From an uncultured Blautia sp. (GTDB lineage Bacteria > Bacillota > Clostridia > Lachnospirales > Lachnospiraceae), in NCBI GenBank assembly GCA_900541985.1, contig UQLX01000001.1:182750-246749 (forward strand): DNA of 64,000 nucleotides, read 5' to 3'. The stretch's first letter is position 1; each line of letters begins with the position of its first letter. The position numbers and the translations under genes were made by a program. The notes under the pieces were generated by a model that did no database searches, was not told the DNA's origin, and saw only the letters and a list, made by a program, of their open reading frames with translations. Shown here piece by piece: positions 61,276-64,000 of the stretch.

Positions 61276-61460
61276 AGAAGTGGCAAAAGCCACAGATAGA
61301 CGTAGGTCTGCTTGATTACAGAAAAGGCTGCGGACCGGAGTCCTGTCAAGGACAGAGCCACATGTGGTGCAAAGCATCCTTGACAGGAACCGGTACACAG
61401 CCTAAAAGTGCACCCAAGCAGACCTAAGACAGTGACCGCCCGGAAGTGAACGGGCTTGTC
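61276..61460 (+). ncRNA. Nested hairpin in the 3' end of the ISLre2 element
   Basis: Perfect 12-bp stem TAGGTCTGCTTG (61303-61314)/CAAGCAGACCTA (61415-61426). Inside: AGGCTG/CAGCCT (61325-61330, 61398-61403), ACCGG/CCGGT (61334-61338, 61390-61394), and a perfect 12-bp stem TCCTGTCAAGGA (61341-61352)/TCCTTGACAGGA (61377-61388). The apical loop carries the palindrome CCACATGTGG. Small hairpins GTGGC/GCCAC (before) and GCCCG/CGGGC (after) flank it. It is non-coding. Whether it is transcribed as a separate RNA is unknown. Confidence 0.55.
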
Positions 61461-61570
61461 AAAAAAGAGAATATGGAGTAAAGTGGGAATATAATTCTAA
61501 GCCAGATACTTTATCTGAGCATCATGGGTGAACTCTATCCCATTAATTCCGACAGTTAATTTACGCAACC

Positions 61571-61579
61571 TGTCGAATG
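61571..61579 (+). repeat. Right 9-bp target duplication
   Basis: TGTCGAATG, partner of 59677-59685. Confidence 0.9.
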
Positions 61580-61625
61580 AAAAAGATAGAAGTTTAAGTA
61601 ATGGAGTGATATAATAGCCCTATAG

Positions 61626-62095
61626 GATTCCTCTGTAAAACTGGAGGACGGAAGCTGTACAATCTTTTTGAATACAAAGGGAAAGAATGATGCAGAGGTG
61701 CCGCCGGAACTGGTCAGGTTCTTAAAATTTGTAACGGCTGATCTTGAGGAAAGTGAGAGGGATTTTCAGGATGAACTGGTAAGGAGATTTCAGAAAACCA
61801 TCCACGAGATCAAGACAGACCGGGAAATGGGAGAGCGCTATATGATCTTTGAAGAAATGCTGCGTGAGGAAAAACAGGAAGGCAGGCAGGAGGGACGTCT
61901 GGAAGCGACAAGGGAAAATATTTTGTAACTTCTGGAAGACCTGGGGGAGATCCCGGAAGACCTGCAGACAAAGCTTGAGGATCTTGAAGATCTGACAAAG
62001 CTGAGAGCTTTGCATAAGATAGCGGCTAAGGCAGAGTCTCTGCGTGCATTTGAAGAAAAGGCGGAAATTTATTTTAATCCAAAAGATAAAAAGTA
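61626..62095 (+). pseudogene. Rpn/PD-(D/E)XK nuclease-family remnant
   Basis: C-terminal half of an Rpn (YhgA-like, transposase_31) recombination-promoting nuclease. The text KLEDGSCTIFLNTKG, then VPPELVRFLKFV and EEMLREEKQEGRQEGRLEATRENIL, ends at TAA (61926-61928). The same frame continues LLEDLGEIPEDLQTKLEDL to YFNPKDKK and stops at 62095. The nuclease half is missing upstream. So both truncation and a nonsense codon mark it as dead. Confidence 0.8.
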
Positions 62096-62323
62096 AGAAA
62101 ACGGCGGTCTGTCTGTATCGCCAGAATCATTCTGTCCCTGTGCCTTTCAGGCGCAGGGGTCTGTAAAAGCTCTTAACGGAGCGTCTTACTGATTCAGTAA
62201 AATATCAATCAGAAAATTTTGACAAATAACAACTGTTTTTCTGCTTTCGAGACTTTTCTGCCCGTAAGAGCTACATTTCTGGTACAATGAATGTAGAGTA
62301 TGGCAGGAAGGTGAAAAGGAAAG
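62096..62323. other. Gene-free spacer ahead of the HTH-TPR genes
   Basis: CCCTGTGCC/GGCGCAGGG (62135-62157) forms a hairpin without T-tract. TACAAT at 62283-62288 is a possible -10, without a good -35. GAAAGGTGAAAAGGAAAG precedes the next ATG. Nothing else is supported. Confidence 0.4.
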
Positions 62324-63238
62324 ATGGCAGAAGAGAAAAAAACGGTAGGAAATCTGATTCGTTCTATCAGAGAAAAAAGGAAGATAACCAGAGAGAAACT
62401 AAGTCTTGGCCTTTGCTCAGCAACCACGCTTATGCGGTATGAGCTGGGAGAGCGTATTCCGGATAAATTTATGGCAGATGCTCTTCTGGAACGCATGGGT
62501 CAGATTCCTTTTCGATATGAGTTTATAGGCTCTGAACAGGAATTTCAGTTTCGGATGATGAGAAATTACATTGAGAAACTGCAAAAAAAGGACAGAGAAA
62601 AGGCTGAATTTCTGATCAGGGAATATGAGAGTTTGGTGACGGAAAATGACAGTTTGCATATGCAGTATCTGTGGATGAAGAAAGCAGAGATTTTTTGCGG
62701 ACAGGAAAATTTCCAAAGGGCAGAACAATTTTATCGGAAAGCGCTTGGATACACGGCTCTGCCTGTAATCGGAGACAAATTAGAAACAAGGTTTCTGACA
62801 GAGTGTGAGATCAGCTGCCTGTATGGACTGGCAGAGATACTGTATGTGCAGGACAAAGCAGAGCAGGCATTGCTTTTACATACAGGAATCAAGCAGTATC
62901 TGGATAAAAATTACTGGGACTATGGGAAGAGACAAAAATATTATCCGCAGATTTTATACAGGCTGGCACAAAAAGAGGTATCGGATCTTAATACAGGAAA
63001 AGCCTACAGACATCTTACAGAAGCAAGAAAACTGCTGATGGAAAGTTATCAGAGCCTTCATCTCAGAGAAATATGCGAATTACTTCGGGATATAGAGAAA
63101 ATGATTCCGGGGAAAGAAAAAGAGCCGGAACAGGATGAGTTTATAACTGTGTTAAAAATTCTGGAAACGGAAAAGAATGGAAGTATTACAGAAGAGGGGA
63201 TAGAATTATGGGAGAGTACAGCAAGGCAGCTGTTATAA
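62324..63238 (+). CDS. HTH-TPR transcriptional regulator (Rgg/PlcR-like)
   Basis: 304 residues. An Xre-type helix-turn-helix (about 8-64: GNLIRSIREKRKITREKLSLGLCSATTLMRYELGER) precedes a helical repeat region (about 85-270) built of TPR-like hairpins (EIFCGQENFQRAEQFYRKALGY, AEILYVQDKAEQALLLHTGI). This architecture is that of peptide-sensing RRNPP-type regulators, though no peptide gene is visible next to it. The next regulator overlaps its end by 31 nt. Confidence 0.8.
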   Translation: MAEEKKTVGNLIRSIREKRKITREKLSLGLCSATTLMRYELGERIPDKFMADALLERMGQIPFRYEFIGSEQEFQFRMMRNYIEKLQKKDREKAEFLIREYESLVTENDSLHMQYLWMKKAEIFCGQENFQRAEQFYRKALGYTALPVIGDKLETRFLTECEISCLYGLAEILYVQDKAEQALLLHTGIKQYLDKNYWDYGKRQKYYPQILYRLAQKEVSDLNTGKAYRHLTEARKLLMESYQSLHLREICELLRDIEKMIPGKEKEPEQDEFITVLKILETEKNGSITEEGIELWESTARQLL

Positions 63239-64000
63239 AATATACACGTAAAGCAACTGGCATGACGCAGGAAGAACTGTCAGAGGGAATCTGTGAACCG
63301 GTAACCATTTCACGATATGAAAATGGACAGTTGAATCCTTCTGATGACAAGTTTATACGTCTGATGCAGAAAATGGGAGAAAGTGGGGATACCTGTCTGT
63401 TTTCTCTGCATTGTGAAATGGCGGATCTGCAAAAAGAAATGGAAAAGATGATGAATCTGCTGGAAAGAGCTGACTGGGATGAAGTAGAAAATCAGAAGAG
63501 AAAAATGGAACAGGAATTTCAATTATCCCTGGATTATCCGGAAAACCGCCAGTATTTAAAAAGAATCGAAGTGATTGTAAATTATAAAAAAGGACGGATC
63601 AGTGTACAGGAAGCGATCGAATATCTGAAAGATGCGCTTCATGAAACCTTGGGGATCGGAGAACCGGAAGATTTACCCATTCGCAGAATTCTCAGTGAAA
63701 CAGAAATACTGATTGTGTATAATCTTGCAACGTATTATGAAGCTTATGGAGATCGCGAAAAAGCACTAAGGATTTATCATAGACTGGATCAGTATTTTAA
63801 AAGAGAAGATATGGTTAATGATTATAAACCGCGGTATATTGTTTATGTAGGATATTCCAGTATATTGGGATTATCTGGAAAATATGATGAGAGTATAACG
63901 ATTTGTAAAAGAGAAATTGAGTTCCTGAGAGAAAAAGGCATCCTTAATCCGTGGAGTTTAATTATTATTTCATGCTGCAATCACTTTGTTTATGCGGTCT
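63208..64000 (+). CDS. HTH-TPR regulator, cut by the window end
   Basis: Second regulator of the same architecture, open from ATG 63208 (behind GAGGGG) to the last base: 264 codons visible. Xre-type HTH at residues 6-65 (YTRKATGMTQEELSEGICEPVTISRYENGQ). TPR-like helices follow (YNLATYYEAYGDREKALRIYHRLDQYF, GLSGKYDESITICKREIEFL). It overlaps the previous gene by 31 nt, so both are made together. The C-terminus is missing. Confidence 0.8.
   Translation, partial: MGEYSKAAVIKYTRKATGMTQEELSEGICEPVTISRYENGQLNPSDDKFIRLMQKMGESGDTCLFSLHCEMADLQKEMEKMMNLLERADWDEVENQKRKMEQEFQLSLDYPENRQYLKRIEVIVNYKKGRISVQEAIEYLKDALHETLGIGEPEDLPIRRILSETEILIVYNLATYYEAYGDREKALRIYHRLDQYFKREDMVNDYKPRYIVYVGYSSILGLSGKYDESITICKREIEFLREKGILNPWSLIIISCCNHFVYAV

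Larger units (their letters stand above)
59686..61570 (+). mobile_element. ISLre2-family insertion sequence
   Basis: 1885-bp element bounded by 9-bp direct repeats TGTCGAATG. The ends (59686-59714 and 61543-61570) are imperfect inverted repeats sharing GCGTAAA and GTCGGAA…TTAA. Size, inverted ends, 9-bp duplication and the transposase all fit ISLre2. The transposase frame carries one stop. About 300 nt after the transposase form strong nested hairpins. The intact duplication suggests a fairly recent insertion. Confidence 0.9.

Noticed and set aside
1..64000. CRISPR arrays, tRNA or rRNA genes, prophage structural genes
   Set aside because: No regular repeat-spacer pattern, no tRNA- or rRNA-like sequence and no phage structural or integrase genes were recognised.

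Overview
The window reads as a chromosomal segment of a spore-forming, anaerobic, low-to-mid GC Firmicute of the Clostridia, most likely a Lachnospiraceae gut species (Blautia-like; the genus is a guess). The grounds are a single-chain 1267-residue PurL, an archaeal/eukaryotic-type ProRS, an L17 with a long insertion, T-box control of tRNA synthetases, consensus sigma-A promoters, and a sporulation gene set (spoIIGA-sigE, yabP-yabQ, spoIIE, cotS-like, cwlD). No rRNA, tRNA or CRISPR array was seen.

Layout. 0.26-2.2 kb: hflK-hflC. 2.2-5.9 kb: alpha ribosomal operon (rpmJ, rpsM, rpsK, rpsD, rpoA, rplQ) with structured spacers. 6-8.4 kb: murT-gatD and a rubredoxin. 8.5-12.3 kb: an orphan sugar-binding lipoprotein, xpt (minus strand), a small unknown protein, a CsoR-type sensor and an Mrp ATPase. 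12.4-19.8 kb: purL, a MITE-like palindromic repeat beside a TetR remnant, T-box-thrS, aroD. 19.8-24.2 kb: spoIIGA-sigE behind a Spo0A-type promoter, then cwlD split in two by a self-contained putP cassette. 24.2-28.4 kb: two large paired membrane proteins. 28.5-36.8 kb: HD hydrolase, a secreted FN3 protein, sua5, rpiB, dCMP deaminase, T-box-proS, cca, a CotS-like protein. 36.9-46.3 kb: phosphoglucomutase, mazG, then the classical hup-rqcP-yabP-yabQ-divIC-spoIIE-tilS-hpt-ftsH cluster. 46.6-51.2 kb: a GH13 enzyme and an amino-acid ABC importer. 51.4-56.4 kb: purB, purA, HAD, SEC-C and DUF218 proteins. 56.4-62.1 kb: an accessory patch with a cobalamin riboswitch cut off from any cobalamin gene, an IS110-family element, a cysteine-rich protein, a PHP phosphatase, an ISLre2-like element with exact 9-bp target duplications and a broken transposase, and an Rpn-type pseudogene. 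62.3-64 kb: two overlapping HTH-TPR regulators, the second running off the edge.

Functional links. HflK/HflC (start) and FtsH (44-46 kb) are a classical membrane protease/regulator pair. purL, purB, purA, xpt and hpt cover purine synthesis and salvage. Two forespore-decision transcription units (spoIIGA-sigE and spoIIE) carry the same upstream motif and the same 21-bp -35/-10 spacing, the hallmark of Spo0A-activated sigma-A promoters.

Most interesting point: cwlD is interrupted at its DPGHG zinc-site codons by a 1765-bp unit holding only a promoter, putP and a terminator, flanked by imperfect direct repeats. Recombination between the repeats would restore the amidase frame exactly, as in known sporulation-gene intervening elements, but no recombinase is present.
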